A stretch of 64,000 bases of DNA, from assembly GCF_000213175.1 (NCBI RefSeq), contig NW_009799100.1, forward strand, positions 5,586,862-5,650,861, in the 5' to 3' direction. The DNA comes from Neurospora tetrasperma FGSC 2508 (Eukaryota; Ascomycota; Sordariomycetes; Sordariales; Sordariaceae). Below, piece by piece: positions 34,759-46,911 of this stretch (positions are counted from its first letter, which is position 1; every line of letters starts with the position of its first letter). The position numbers were made by a program, and so were the translations under genes. A model generated the notes under the pieces. The model searched no databases. It was not told where the DNA came from and worked only from the letters and a program-made list of their open reading frames with translations.

Positions 34759-35493
34759 TCATCTCTCCTGTTGCTCCCTCGCCTCCCGTTGGAGTTGTTC
34801 TTGCGCCTCCATCTCATATCCTTCTTGTTCCAGTCTCTGCTCTTGTTCGACCCGAAGGCGCTCTGACCGCTGCTGCATTACCGTATCGACAGATCGATAG
34901 GCATGCTCTTCCAGAGAGCTGTTTGGTGCCCGCTGTTTCAGAAATTCCAAGCCTATCATCAAGGCCATTCGGGCCATGTCAAATTCCGAAGATGATCCTG
35001 CATGTCCTTCATGCGCAGATCCGGCCGCTGAAGCTCGCTCCTCAGCATGAGCAACTTGAATTCTCAGGGCCTCCTCGTTTATTCGAGCTTCGGCCAACCT
35101 GTCTTCAGCTGCCGAAGCCTGGGCGCTCAACTCTTGCTCCCTGACTTGAGCCCTCTGTTCGACCTGTGCGAGGTGCTGACTAAGCGAAGTGAAAGCCGCC
35201 TGGTTCTCGGCCAGCTGTCTCTCGAGTTCGGCGACTCGGGGATTCAACTGGTGGTCATCCGCCTGGATCTCCTGGACCAGGGCCGCGTTCGATTGCTTGA
35301 GTTCGCGGAGCTTTTTTTCGGCAGCCAGAGCGCGTGTCTCTGCGTCAGCGCACTTCTGCGCGAGTTGTGCCATTTCGGCCACCTGTTGGCCACGTGCCTG
35401 GACCAAGGCTGCGTTCGATTGCTCGAGTTCAGTAACCCGTTGTTCGGCCGCGGTAGCCCGTTGCTCGAATAAGGCCGTATTATCTAACCCCAT
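34759..35493 (-). pseudogene. Family A, left copy: surviving coiled-coil 3' part
   Basis: The 244-codon open stretch encodes a Gln/Glu/Ala-rich coiled coil with repeated LEQSNAALVQ and AELERQLAE heptads, ending EREAREQQER-like. Its apparent start Met is not convincing: upstream (35494 and beyond) the homologous right copy continues in the same frame, and both are full of TAG/TAA in place of CAG/CAA. I read it as the unmutated end of a gene whose upstream body was destroyed by RIP. The first codons (EQRVTELEQSNAALVQA) match the right copy almost exactly; later parts diverge, with different repeat numbers. Function unknown. Confidence 0.7.
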
Positions 35494-38400
35494 TAATTAT
35501 TAGTTAATTAGATGTACTTACCTTAATTCCTTTTAGAGCTTAGTAATAGTAGTAGTTACTTATTCTAACTACCTTCCTATTTCTTTAGTTGGTATTACCT
35601 CTACTAGTTACATATAGGCAGCTTGTATTAACTACTATACAGCCTAAGTAGGCCGTCTCCGCCCCAATTTAACCTCCTAAATTTACCTCTTATACGCCTT
35701 TAATAAAATTTCCTTAATATAATTAACTAACGGATAGGGATACTTATAATTTATTAATATAATTTATATAAACTTCAAATTAATAGGTAGGCAATTTAGT
35801 ATACTATATATAGCTATCCAATTAATAGTTTTTTTAATATTGAGTAGGTTTGTATTTATAATTATATAAATTACGAATAGTTTATTATTATTTATATAAA
35901 GTTCTAACAATTGCCTATAAATAGAGATACGCTTAATTTCCTATAGAAGGCGGTAAAGAGGAGGGAGGACCCCTATTTATTAATAAATATTTTAATAAAT
36001 ATCTTCGGTTTTAGTCTACCTATAACTATTTTTAAATATAATTACTAATAAACTAATATAACGATTATTTATAAGATTTTATATAAGCTACTAACGCTGG
36101 TCGTTAATATAATACTTAATAGTATACTAAATAATTAGTATAAAGAGGCTAAACAATTTATTAAAGATTGAATAAACAATTAAGAATTTTAAATAGTTAT
36201 AGAATTTTAAAGGCTAATTTGGGTAAATTATAAGGTAATTTCCTACTATAATAAGTAAGTATTTATTATTATATTTTAATAGCTTCTCTAAGTATATAAT
36301 AGAAAATAGGTATATAATCTATAAATTTTAATATTACTTTCTATAGTAACTATATATAAATATTCCTTTCGCGAGTACTAATAATTTATCCTAATTATAT
36401 ATAATTTTTATTAAGCTAGGCAATATCTTACACCGTCTATAGAGGGTCGTCAACCAATTTAATTAATATATTATATTTCTATTCGGTAGGGTTTAATACT
36501 ATTTCGCGGAGCCTTATTATAGTCTCTCTATGGGCTTGTCTAATACCTTCTACCTAATTTTTAACTCGGGGTTTTAAGTCTTATAGTAGGCTGCCGAATA
36601 GCAATTTAAAGGCAGTTGGCGCGTCTAGCGAGCCCGATGTAGGAACTAGAGCAGCTTAGACGTCGAATAAGCCTAGTGCGGGAACTAGAGCAGCTTGGGC
36701 GTCGGATAAGGTAGCGTTACTATTACGTCTACGGCCGCATCCGCCTCGTCCACCTCTTCCACTTTATCTGGCGCGTATAGATATAATTTCTAGTATTGCG
36801 TAGGATTAACTTTGGAGGGTTTATAATTTTGAGACTATATAGGTTAAATTAATATTATTAGTTGAATTAACTTTGTAGGAGAAAGACGGGTAATAGAGTA
36901 ATAGCGGGATAGGAAAATACAAGGTTTACGGGTATAACTAGGCTATATATTGCGGCAGAACTACTAATACGTCGAGGTAGTAATAATATTTTCATTTACT
37001 ATAAGGATTACTAAAATCTTCTCTTGAAATTACCTTTGGTCCACGCGGCCGGGCGTTTAGTCTTAATAATTATACTTTTTATCTACATATACACGCCTAG
37101 TAGAATATTTAATAAAATTGTTTATATAAGAGTTACTAGACTATCTAAGGACGGCGTATCTCCTCTTTGTCAAAGTATAAGGGTACAATACTATGTACAA
37201 AGATGCTCGAAAATATAATAGCACAATTGAACTCGACTATAGGTACTTTGATAATTAGTAAGAGTTTAATATTAATCTAAAAGTAGAGAAGTATATAACT
37301 ATACGAATTACCCTTCTTGCTAATATACTAGTTATTAAAGTAATAATTATAATTACCTATAGTATAATATATTCTATAAAGAGGGCATTTATTAATACAA
37401 CCTTATATATTAATTAATCTAATTTTACTAAAAGATTTACTATTATAGTTATTATAATAGATAGCAGCGGTAATAAAATTATATTTTATAACTATCTTTA
37501 ATAATTCGAAACTCCTATTAAATTACTAGACTAAATCTATACCCTTAATATAAAAAGTACGAATATTATTAAAGCCTTTAATTCCCGGCCGCTTAAGAAT
37601 ATATTGAACTTGGACAATAGTAGCGTTTTATAGGTCTTACAATACGCAAGGATGTTCGAGGTTAATACTATAAATTATATAGTTATAATTAATATACTCT
37701 CTAAAATTATTACTCTTATCCTACTCGACTAAATTAGTATAATATTAAATAAAATAGGTTTATTAATTAACTCTTATAGTATAGGACCTATTATATTTAA
37801 TTTACTACTAGCCTATTATATATTTTCTATTATATTTACCCTCTAACGAATTAACCCTCGTAAGTTTAGGACTTAAAGTAGCGGGAATCTAAGCAGTTCT
37901 AAAAAGTACTAATTATAATTAAACTCTCTATTAATTTAGCTAAACTAGTATTAGGGCTAAATTTAAATTTATCTACCGTAACTATTACTAATTTATTATA
38001 AGTAATAGGGCTAAGGGGGTTAATAGTATTTATAAATAGTATAAATATAACGAACGGATTCTTACTATTATATAACAGCGTATTATTAAAATAACTATTT
38101 ATAATATAGATAATAATAGTTATAATATCCAACGTATTTGTTAAATACGCATTTTTACGCTTAGAGGTAGTAATTAGCTAGAGGAACTTACATTAGAACT
38201 TATCCGCATAAATTAGTAACTATAATATAGTAAATTCTTGGGTTGAGCGTTGTAATTAGAAAATTCCTATTATTATTAGACAATAGATTGCTAAAGGAAA
38301 AAGTTGCGAGGGGAGTCAATATTAGTACAGGCCTGTATTTGTTCAATTAGCACTTGTAGGTACCTATATAGATACCAGTATTCTACAACCTAGCCGCTTC
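35494..38400 (-). repeat. Left arm of inverted repeat A, RIP-mutated
   Basis: Very AT-rich, dense in TA, with almost no CA or TG: the RIP signature. Its reverse complement matches 43300-46060 in order. Anchors: TCAACCCAAGAA (about 38240 and 43410), CGGACGAGGCGG-type RGG-coding sequence with GGCCGTAGACGTA (36730 and 44830), and TAATATATTAATTAAATT (36470 and 45070). Reading the coding strand gives an Arg-Gly-rich stretch (GRGGRGGCGRRR) and then a frame kept open except at TAG/TAA. So the arm is the ruined body of the family A gene, possibly a mobile element gene. Confidence 0.8.
36639..36710. repeat. 39-base tandem duplication inside repeat A
   Basis: Two units, each with GGAACTAGAGCAGCTT followed by GGCGTCGGATAAG or a RIP-like variant, are 39 bases (13 codons) apart. 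The right copy of A has a single unit. Confidence 0.8.
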
Positions 38401-38651
38401 CTCTATAGGTAAGTTCGTATCTTATATTCTTTTATTTAGTTAAGTATAGATGTTTGTACCTGCTTTTAAGAGAGAATTATCTAAAGCAATAGCTTCGGAA
38501 CGTATTATAAATAGCAATATAGAATAAAGTTAATATTATAAAGATTATGGCTATTAGAATATAAAGCAAAGCTAGCATTACAGGCGTTGAATTACTTAAA
38601 ACATTATTATAAAATATTAAAAGAATCGCATAATAATAGGAATTCAACTAC
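38401..38651. other. AT-rich spacer between families A and B
   Basis: RIP-like AT-rich sequence without open frames. It may include the far end of arm A or the 3' flank of B. Confidence 0.4.
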
Positions 38652-40172
38652 CTAATCGATTTCCCAATTCTCCGAGTCCATCTACAAATGCACAATTATC
38701 TTCTCTATATAATCTGTTATGTTATTCATCTGAGTGTCTACCTATAACTAAACGGGAGTAATATAACCAGCCGGAACAATAGCGCTAGCCGGGACAATAG
38801 GTCTAGCCGGGGCAGCCGGGGTAATAGAGCTAGTCTAGACAGTTTAAATAGACTCGATCAAGGCAATTGGAAAATTAGGAGGGGCTAGAGTATTATTTAG
38901 GTCTATAGTATTACTATTAGAAGCGCTAGAGCTATTTAATATATAATTAACCAATTAGTTACCTATACTACTAAGAACTTTAGAAGCCTTTAAACGCTCT
39001 AGATTCGTCCGAATATTATTTAGTATTCTAGTTAGAGGGTTATAATATTTATTACTATAATTATAAATATTTCTAATTTCGATTGCTAGACTTTTAGTAA
39101 TAGGGAAATTATATAGGGGTTCTCTACGTATCTTAATTACTAAATTAGGTTATACTATTATAATATAAATAAGAGGGAATTTAGAGTAGTATTGGATAAG
39201 ATACCTCTAATCCTTATAATGCCTATCTTCCCTAAATACCTTTCTCTTCTTTTAAGTATTATTGAAGTAACTTAGTATATTATATATAGGGTAATTGGGA
39301 ATAGCTCTATTAAATAACGTATAATTATAATTACAAAATTCGTAAATATTGGCATCCTTATATGTATAGAGCTTGCAGTGAGGGCAGCTCATAGGGTTGG
39401 GCTGTGGTTTTGCAGCTTTGCGCTTTAGCAAGCCTAAAATAAACGCACTAGTGCCCGCCTTAGCCTTGGGCTTCCTAGGAGGAAGAACACCCGTATTAAC
39501 GTACTACTCGGCAAAGGGGTCAATCGCGACCGCAGCACTGACTGCTGCCATTTGCTGCGGCACCGGGGATCGAGTGTCAATGAACGACGAAGGAAGGCCG
39601 AATTGGAACGGACCAGATGGGCCACTACTCAACGAGCGAGAACCGCCTTGGACCGGCATTTCCTGCGTGACAACGGGCGCAGATGACACTTCGTTGGCAA
39701 GATCGGCCGCATTTGACTGTTCGTTACCGGCATTGTGCGTCTCTTCCTCGTTGGTCGGCGGCTCGTGGATCTGAACCCAAATATTGGCCAAGACTCCGCC
39801 GGCGCCGCGAGCCTCTCTTTGAATGGACTTTTTGAAAGCCTCAAAGCTGTCATCATCTAGAGCAATCTTTGCCATAAGCTGATGCCCAGGTTTCTTGATC
39901 TGGCTGTCTGGAGCAATCCAGTTAACCGCAGAGTTGCCGCGGCCCATGAGCTCAAGGCGATCCTTGTGGTTTGGACCATTGTTCTTGAAGCAAACTTGAC
40001 TGTGGGCTTGTTGGCTGAGCAAGCCCCCTTCGAATGGCAGCCGCTCGATTCGCCCCTGCTCCTGGTTTTCGTAGACGGCGTCGTGGCCGAGACCTCTCTT
40101 TCTTTTGAGTGCGGGTGCCGAGTGGCGGTCTTGCGGGGTTCTGCTTTCGCCTTGCTTTGCGGAGTCTGCCAT
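38652..40172 (-). pseudogene. Family B, left copy: open 5' half, RIP-disrupted 3' half
   Basis: The gene spans 507 codon positions from ATG at 40172 to TAG at 38652. The first 222 codons are open (MADSAKQGESRTPQDR, basic KRKRGLG, then an acidic/Ser-rich end QQMAAVSAAVAIDPFAE). Translation stops at TAG 39504-39506, exactly where the right copy keeps CAG. Beyond it the same frame runs to the end with further TAG/TAA. A CPHC pair (Cys codons at 39386-39384 and 39377-39375), followed by KLYTYKDANIYEFC, suggests a zinc-binding site. Length matches the right copy (507 versus 508 codons), so no frameshift has built up. The 222-residue product might still be made. Function unknown. Confidence 0.75.
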
Positions 40173-41211
40173 GGTTCTGTTTTGGAAAAAATGTTAGTTC
40201 GAGAGAAAAATCGAGCGTAAAAAGGGTCCGATGTACTACTGTAGCGTCGCGCGACGCTGTTACAACTATTGCTGTCGAAAAAAGTCTAGAGGTAGTCAAG
40301 TTGCTCAATGTCGTGGAAGGGTTGTTGTGCGCGCGAGAAAAAAAGTGGAAAGCTCCGTCCAAGGTGAGGAGTGCGGGAGGTGAAGGCTCGTTTGCCGAGT
40401 TGACAGTGGGTCCAATGGCTCTTTGTTAGTATCTGCTCGCTGTAAGCCTCCGTATAGCGGGCTGTACTATCACTTACACATTCTGGCAATCGAAGTTCTG
40501 TGACACGTTGACGGGAGTCTCCCCAGCAATACCTGTGATTAGCCGCCGTCTCATCCATTTGCTCCCGCTGATGAACGCCCGTTGAAAGACGGGAAACAAA
40601 TACATACCTACCTGGACCTACCTACCTACAGGTGGGTCGAATGAAGACATGTTAGTGCGAGCCTGTTGTAGGGCGGTAAAGAGTGACCTGAACTATCATT
40701 CACACGTTTCTAGATGCCCTATGGTAGAGGTACGTTCCTAGGGCGAGCGGCAGCAGCCACGACGGGACCTGCATGTAACTCTATGTACCTCTACATCTCT
40801 AGTACAATGGCAGATAGGTACTTGCCTTGAATTCGTGTATGCGGCAGCCTCCCTCCCAATCAGATGACGTGACGGACCATTGATACCTCGAGGTACCTTG
40901 AGGTAGGTACCTCTACAGTACGCCCATCTCCGTTTACCGTTGTACGGTGTATTCACTCCCCCATCGCGTGTGGGCCCCACAACTTTCCTGAATTTTTGGC
41001 CATCCTCCCTCCTTCTTTTCCTGTTTCCTCTCTATAGTTCAGCACTGTCGGCACACTTCTTGCGCCCCCAAGTCCAAGAGGTGCGCGTTTGTGCTCAAAA
41101 AGGTCTATACAACCAATCTGCCCGTGTTGCCCCGTCGCGTCAAAAACTCGTTTGGCGCACTAACTACTACCAGCCATCACCTCACTGCGATCAATAACAC
41201 ATGGAGTCAGT
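40173..41211. other. Intergenic between B and C with short repeats
   Basis: Divergent upstream regions of B (minus) and C (plus). Holds TACCTACC repeats near 40605-40635, GGTACC-rich repeats near 40885-40920, and two related stretches of about 60 bases (40426-40485 and 40652-40711) resembling one at 53944-54001. Confidence 0.5.
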
Positions 41212-42585
41212 ATGCCGGTTGACGTCTCCCAGCTCGAGCAGCAGCTTGAGGGAAAGACCAAGGAGCTGTCTGTTTTACAAGCGCGTATCTCCGAACTTGA
41301 GAACGAACTCAAAACAGTTGAGCAGTTGAAGGCGCAGCTTACGGACCAAACCCAGAAGCTGTCTACCTCAGAAAGGCGCGTCGCTGAACTCGAGAGGCTC
41401 CAAGATGCCCAGACTGCCAGCGTCAAAACGGTTGAAGGATTGACGAACCAGTTTGGCCAAAAGACCAAGGAGATTCCCGCCTCCAAAGGGCGTTTCTCCG
41501 ATGTCGAAAAAGGGCTCAACGGGGCCCTGGCTACTTCCCAAGCCAACATCAAACTAGCCCAAGATGCCTGGGCTGCTAGTCAGAAACTGGGGGACAAGGT
41601 CAAGGACCTCATCGGTCAGGTTTCGGGGCTGAAAAGTGCCCTGGTCATCGTGGACGAAGGCAGCCAAGCTGTAACAGAGGAGGAGCAGAACCCTGACCTC
41701 AGTGTGAGATGCTTGCAAGATCAAGTTCAGAAGTTGACAGCGTCGTATAGCGAGCTCCATGCCAATGCAGAGCATTGTGTAGCGTTCCTCAACGACTACA
41801 CGGGATGTAGGCTTACCATAGATTCTTGGGTTAAAGCGTTGCACCTAGCCATCTCGCCGATCGAAGGAGACGTCAACAAGTCCGATAGGGTCACCGAGTT
41901 CTGGCGTATTCAAGACACGTGGGGAAACGGACGATCGACCTACTCGCAGAATTCGGCCGGCACATTGCATTCGTGTCTGTCTCTCTACGCAGTTCTGGTG
42001 TCTCGTCCGGATGGCATGGATTGGATGAATCTGGCTCTTCTTCATGCCTCCAATCTGCTTGCAGACATGCTTGCCGAGCCGCAAAAGATCTACCGAGGGC
42101 TGCTCGTGGAGATCACCAACATGGTCGTCCGCATGGTCAAGGAGCACATCCTCCACCAGAATGACCCTCTATTGTTGTCGGTCTGGCAGATCCTGACGTA
42201 CGCCAACGCCATGACCCAGAGAAGTCTGGCGGTAGCCATGGTGTCCCTTGTCGAGGTTATTGGTGGGCAGTTGACCAAACTCGTCACTGCAATCACGTCA
42301 GGCCCGTCTGATGTACAGGCCCTGTGTGAACAAGAAGAGTCGGGCATGTACTACAATGTCTCTCAGGTTGGCGTTCTCCTGGACAGAGACATGGGTACAA
42401 ATGAGCGGTGGTATATCCTGCTTAACTTTGCCGCCCAAAACCTTCAAATTCGTGTCGTGGTGGGCAAACGGTGGAAGTTTGTCCTCGTAGAGAGGTCATC
42501 AATCCAGTTCACTGGAAACGATGAGGACACGACGTATACTTTTGAGATTGACCGCGGCGGACCCTGGTGGATTGCGTCCAAGTAG
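41212..42585 (+). CDS. Gene C: coiled-coil protein of unknown function
   Basis: Single-exon 457-residue protein, apparently intact. Residues 5-110 form a Gln/Glu/Leu-rich coiled coil (SQLEQQLEGKTKELSVLQAR); a shorter one follows near 160-185. From about 190 the protein looks globular, with helical segments (WMNLALLHASNLLADML) and a beta-rich end (RWKFVLVERSSIQF ... TYTFEIDRGGPWW). It sits between the two inverted A copies and shows no RIP. The coiled-coil start is like that of the A family but the rest is different. I recognise no family. Confidence 0.75.
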   Translation: MPVDVSQLEQQLEGKTKELSVLQARISELENELKTVEQLKAQLTDQTQKLSTSERRVAELERLQDAQTASVKTVEGLTNQFGQKTKEIPASKGRFSDVEKGLNGALATSQANIKLAQDAWAASQKLGDKVKDLIGQVSGLKSALVIVDEGSQAVTEEEQNPDLSVRCLQDQVQKLTASYSELHANAEHCVAFLNDYTGCRLTIDSWVKALHLAISPIEGDVNKSDRVTEFWRIQDTWGNGRSTYSQNSAGTLHSCLSLYAVLVSRPDGMDWMNLALLHASNLLADMLAEPQKIYRGLLVEITNMVVRMVKEHILHQNDPLLLSVWQILTYANAMTQRSLAVAMVSLVEVIGGQLTKLVTAITSGPSDVQALCEQEESGMYYNVSQVGVLLDRDMGTNERWYILLNFAAQNLQIRVVVGKRWKFVLVERSSIQFTGNDEDTTYTFEIDRGGPWWIASK

Positions 42586-43299
42586 ATACGATAGTTGAAA
42601 ATGGTGGAAACGTCTTTGTGATGCATGTGCATTGTGTGCCCTTTCAATGTGACTTTGTTGTATTCTAAAGTAAAGATAAGTGTTGACGTTGTACGTTGTG
42701 ATTGCAAGTTGACGGGATGCTTTCTACAGGCGCAAATGTAGAATTTGTATATAATTTGGCGGGCACAAACATGTGTGCCCGCTGAGACCGGTCCAATTCA
42801 CGGGATTATAGTAGGGGGCACAAATGTAGAGTTTGCAGATGATTTAGCGGGCACAGATGTTTGTGCTTGCCAAGAATTCTATCAACGAAGTTGAAATAAC
42901 GTTTTGCGCTCGGCCTCTTGTACCTGACATATTACATTTTGCCCGGCCCCTGTACGTGGCTTGCATATACATAGTAGGTACACTACAAATGAGCAACGGC
43001 CCGCTAACGACCGGGCATACTGTGTAGGCAACACTTCAAGGGCGATGGAATTACGCAAATGGTGGTTAGAAACTTGGATCAAGTCAGCGCATCCGGCCGG
43101 GACCATTTCAATAACAATAGCCCTGACCCAGAACAGGCCTTTTGTCGACCTGCACTCAGCTTCTGAGTGCGACGTCTACACAGTTGCCGTGTTTGATCAC
43201 ACAGTCCAGGATGGAACCCGCCCTGGACGAACACCCGGCTTGGCAGTGAGTAGCGTAGCCTTGTAATTCCACCTGGCATCCCTGCAGGTACTTTCGTAC
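42586..43299. other. Spacer between C and right arm of A
   Basis: Unmutated sequence containing two related units at 42729-42782 and 42815-42871 with CGGGCACA palindromes (listed separately). No gene supported; a short minus-strand open frame at 43079-43408 overlaps the arm edge and lacks support. Confidence 0.55.
42729..42871. repeat. Two 55-base direct units carrying CGGGCACA palindromes
   Basis: Unit 1 (42729-42782) and unit 2 (42815-42871) share GCACAAATGTAGA-like starts, then TTTGGCGGGCACA, and end in an inverted half site. In unit 1 the arms CGGGCACA and TGTGCCCG (42760-42781) are perfect; in unit 2 the right arm is changed to TGTGCTTG. Lies 145 bases after the stop of gene C. Confidence 0.75.
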
Positions 43300-46060
43300 C
43301 TACAATTGCGGAAATGCCTGCACTGACATTGACTCCCGCCGCAGCTTTCTCCTTTAACAATCCATCACCCAACAACAATAACGGGAATTTTCTAACTACA
43401 GCGCTCAACCCAAGAATTTGCTATATTACAATTATTAACCTATACGGATAAACTCCGACGCGAGTTTCTTTAGCTAATTATTCCCTTTGCGCCTAAAGAT
43501 ATATATATAATTAATACGTTAGATATTATAATTATTATTATCCACGTTACAAATAGTTATCTTAATAATATACTGCTATACTACAATAGTAACCCGCTCG
43601 TTGTATATATACTATCTACAGACGTTATTAACCCCCTTAGCCCCTCTACTTATAATAAATTAGTAATAACTGTAGGGGATAAACTTAGGTTTAGCCCTAA
43701 TACTAATTTAGCCAAACTAATAGAGAACTTAATTATAGTAAGTACTTTCTAAAACCACCCGGGTTTCTACTACTTCGGGCTTTAAACTTACAAGGGTTAA
43801 TTTATTAGAGAGTAAATATAATAGAAAGCCTATAATAGGCCAATAGTAAATTAAATATAATAGGTTTTTAATTATAATAATTAAATTAGTAAATTTACTT
43901 TATTTAGCATTATATTAGTTTAGTCGAATAGGACGGGAGCGATAATTTCAAAGAGTATATTAATTACAACTATATAATTCGTAGTACTAATTCTAAATAT
44001 TCTTATATATTATAAGGCCTATAAAATACCGCTATTATCTAAATTAAATATATTTTTAAATGGTTAAGAATTAAAGACTTCTATAATATTCGTACTTTTT
44101 ATATTAAGGGTATAAATCTAATCTAGTAGCCTAATAGGAGCTTCGAGCTAATAGAGACGGTTCTAAAATATAATTTTATCGCCGCCGCTATTTATTATAA
44201 CAATTAAAATAGTAAATCCTTTAGTAAAATTAGACTATTTAATATATAGGGTTATATTAACGAACGCCCTTTTTATAGGAAGCGCTTTACTAAAAATAAG
44301 AAATGTAATTATTATTCTAACAATTAATATATTAGCGAGAAGGGTAAATTATATAATTATATACTTCTTTACATTCGGAATAATATTAAACTCTTACCAA
44401 TTATTAAAGTACCTAGGGTCGAGTCTAAACGCGCGGCCATACTTACTAGTATCTTTATATAGGGTAATAGTATTATATCCCTACAATTTAATAAAGAGGA
44501 AATATATCGTCCTTAGATATCTAGTTTAGTAACTTTTATATAAATGATTTTATTAACCCTAACCTACTAAACGTATATAAAGACTAATATTATTAAGAGC
44601 TAATGTTTATAACCTCTTATAGTAAATAGATATATTATTACTACCTTAATATATTAGCAGTTCTACTGCAATATACAGCCTAACCGTATCCACAACCCGT
44701 ATATTTTCCTATCTAGCTATTACTCTATTACCTATCTTTTACCCTCTATAAAGTTAATACAACTAACAATATCGACTCAACTTATACAGTCTCGCGCAAT
44801 ACTAGAAACTATATCTACACACGCCGGACGAGGCGGAAGAGGTAAATGAAATAGATACGGCCGTAGACGTAGTAGTAATACTACCTTATCCAACGCCCAA
44901 GCTGCACCCGGCTCGCCTAATACGCTAGCTACGGAAAACACCCTTGAATTCCTCTTCGGCAACCTACTATAGAAATTATAATTTTAATTAAAGGATTAGG
45001 TAGAGGGTATCGAAGAATTCTATAGAAAAACTATAATAAAGCTCTGTAAAGTAGTATTAAATATTATTGAATAAAAGTATAATATATTAATTAAATTAGT
45101 TAATAATCTTTTATAGATAGTACAAAATATTACCCGGTTTAATAAAAATTATATATAATTAGAATAAATTATTAATACGTATAGAATAAATACTTATATA
45201 TAATTATTATAAAAGTTAATACTAAAATTTATAGGCTATATATCTATTTCTATTATTTGCCTAGAGAGGTTATTAGAATATAGTAGCAAATACTTATTTA
45301 TTACTATAGGAAATTACTTTGTAATTTATTTGAATTAACCTCTATAATTCTATAACTACCTTGAATTCTTAATTATTTATTTAATTTTTAATAAGTTGCT
45401 TAGCCTCCTTATATTAATTATTTAGTACGCTGTTAAATATTATACTAACGACCGGCGTTAGTAGCCTATATAAAACTCGATAATTAATTATTATATTAAT
45501 TAGTTGGCGTCCGCTTTTATAAATAATTATAGGTAGATTAAAATTAAGGATATTTATTAAAATATTTATTAATAATTGGAAATCCTCCTTCCTATATATT
45601 ACTTTCTATAGGAGATTAAATATATTTCTATTCCTAGATAGCTACTACAACCTATTATAGAAGACGGCTAATTATTCGCAGTTTATATTATTATAATTTT
45701 AAACCTATTTAATATTAAGAAAGCTCTTAATTGGGTAGTTACGTACGGTATACTAAATTACTTGCCTCCCGATTTAAAGTTAATATAAATTACGTTAGTA
45801 AATTATAAGTATCTTTTCCTGCTAAATAACCGTTTTAAAGCAATTTTACTATAAATATATAAGAAATAAATTTAGGCGGCCGAATTTAAGTAGAGACGGC
45901 CTGCGCAAACCGCCCAGGTATTACCGGCACAAGCGCCACCGGCTGAAAATATAGCAAGGTAATTAGAATAAACAACTACTAATATCGCCAAGCTCTAAAA
46001 GGAGTTAACGCAAGTACGTCTAATTAACCCACAACTAATAGGGTCGAATAATACGGCCTT
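43300..46060 (+). repeat. Right arm of inverted repeat A, RIP-mutated
   Basis: Inverted counterpart of 35494-38400, equally AT-rich and TA-dense. Shared anchors include GACATTGACTCCC near 43330, CGCTCAACCCAAGAA at about 43410, an RGG-coding part near 44820-44850, TTATCCAACGCCCAAGCTGC near 44885, and TAATATATTAATTAAATT near 45075. RIP damage ends sharply near 46060-46075, within the reading frame. I looked for reverse transcriptase, integrase or transposase motifs in the ruined frames and could not recognise any. Confidence 0.8.
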
Positions 46061-46739
46061 ACTCAAGCAATAGGCTACCGCGGCCGAGCAACGGGTTATT
46101 GAACTCGAGCAATCGAACGCAGCCTTGGTCCAGGCAAGCGGCCAACAGGTCGATGCCCGAGTTGTTGAACTCGAGAGACAGTTGGCCGAAAAGGCACAAG
46201 TCGAGCAGAAGTGTACTGATGCAGAGGCACGCGCTTCGGCTGCCGAACAGAAGCTCCTTGAGCAATCGGCCTCGGTCCAGGGGCAGGAAAGTGACCAACA
46301 GGTCAATGCCCGAGTCGCTGAACTGGAGAAACTGTTGGCCGAAAAGGCAGAAGAGCTTCTGCAATCTCAAGAGTCAGTGAAGACGATCCAGGCCAGTCAC
46401 CAAGAGATGGATGACCAAGTCACTGAACTCAAGAGACAGTTGGCCGAAAAGGCACAATTCGAGCAGAAGTGTACTGATCTCGCCGAGGACCTCCAGGCTC
46501 ACTTCACGGCTCAACAGCACGGGGATATTGACATGGAACTGGACAATGACAGCCATGGCATGGATGGAGATGATATGGATCTAGGGCCCTTCGAAGACGA
46601 AGCCGACGATACCCTTTTTCTGTCAACTGTTGAGGGTTTGTGCAAGAAGGCACCGGAGCAAAGCTCCATGTCCCAAATGCAAGAAATGCCCGGCTACAAC
46701 ACAGTGGCTAGGTTGTTGCATGGAGTGTGGCTAGAGTAA
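46061..46739 (+). pseudogene. Family A, right copy: surviving coiled-coil 3' part
   Basis: From the last RIP-like stop (TAG 46071-46073, where the left copy has CGG in a matching codon) an open frame of about 220 codons runs to the stop at 46737-46739. It begins ATAAEQRVIELEQSNAALVQA, almost identical to the left copy, and carries several VELERQLAEKAQ-type repeats, then an acidic segment (DIDMELDNDSHGMDGDDMD). The C-terminal 90 residues do not match the left copy. No convincing start codon exists, so it is likely a truncated remnant. Confidence 0.65.
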
Positions 46740-46911
46740 GGCACCTAATTAAATACCATAACAAAAGTACCTGATATTCCGATTTTCGAGACCATCTGTA
46801 GACGTGGTGTACCTACCTATGTGATAATGTATGATGTCAAAGCACTAGAGACAACGGGTAAAGTTCAGGAGTCAATGGCTCTTCTTAGTTAAACTACATT
46901 CAATCTCAATA

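Noticed and set aside
36639-36710. CRISPR-like array
   Set aside because: Only two units, in frame with a ruined coding sequence, in a fungal genome.
43079-43408. 109-codon minus-strand frame next to the right arm of A
   Set aside because: No homologue visible in the left arm frame and no start context; considered chance.
35494-46060. Repeat A as an LTR retrotransposon
   Set aside because: The arms are inverted, and no LTRs, primer-binding site or reverse transcriptase motifs could be recognised.
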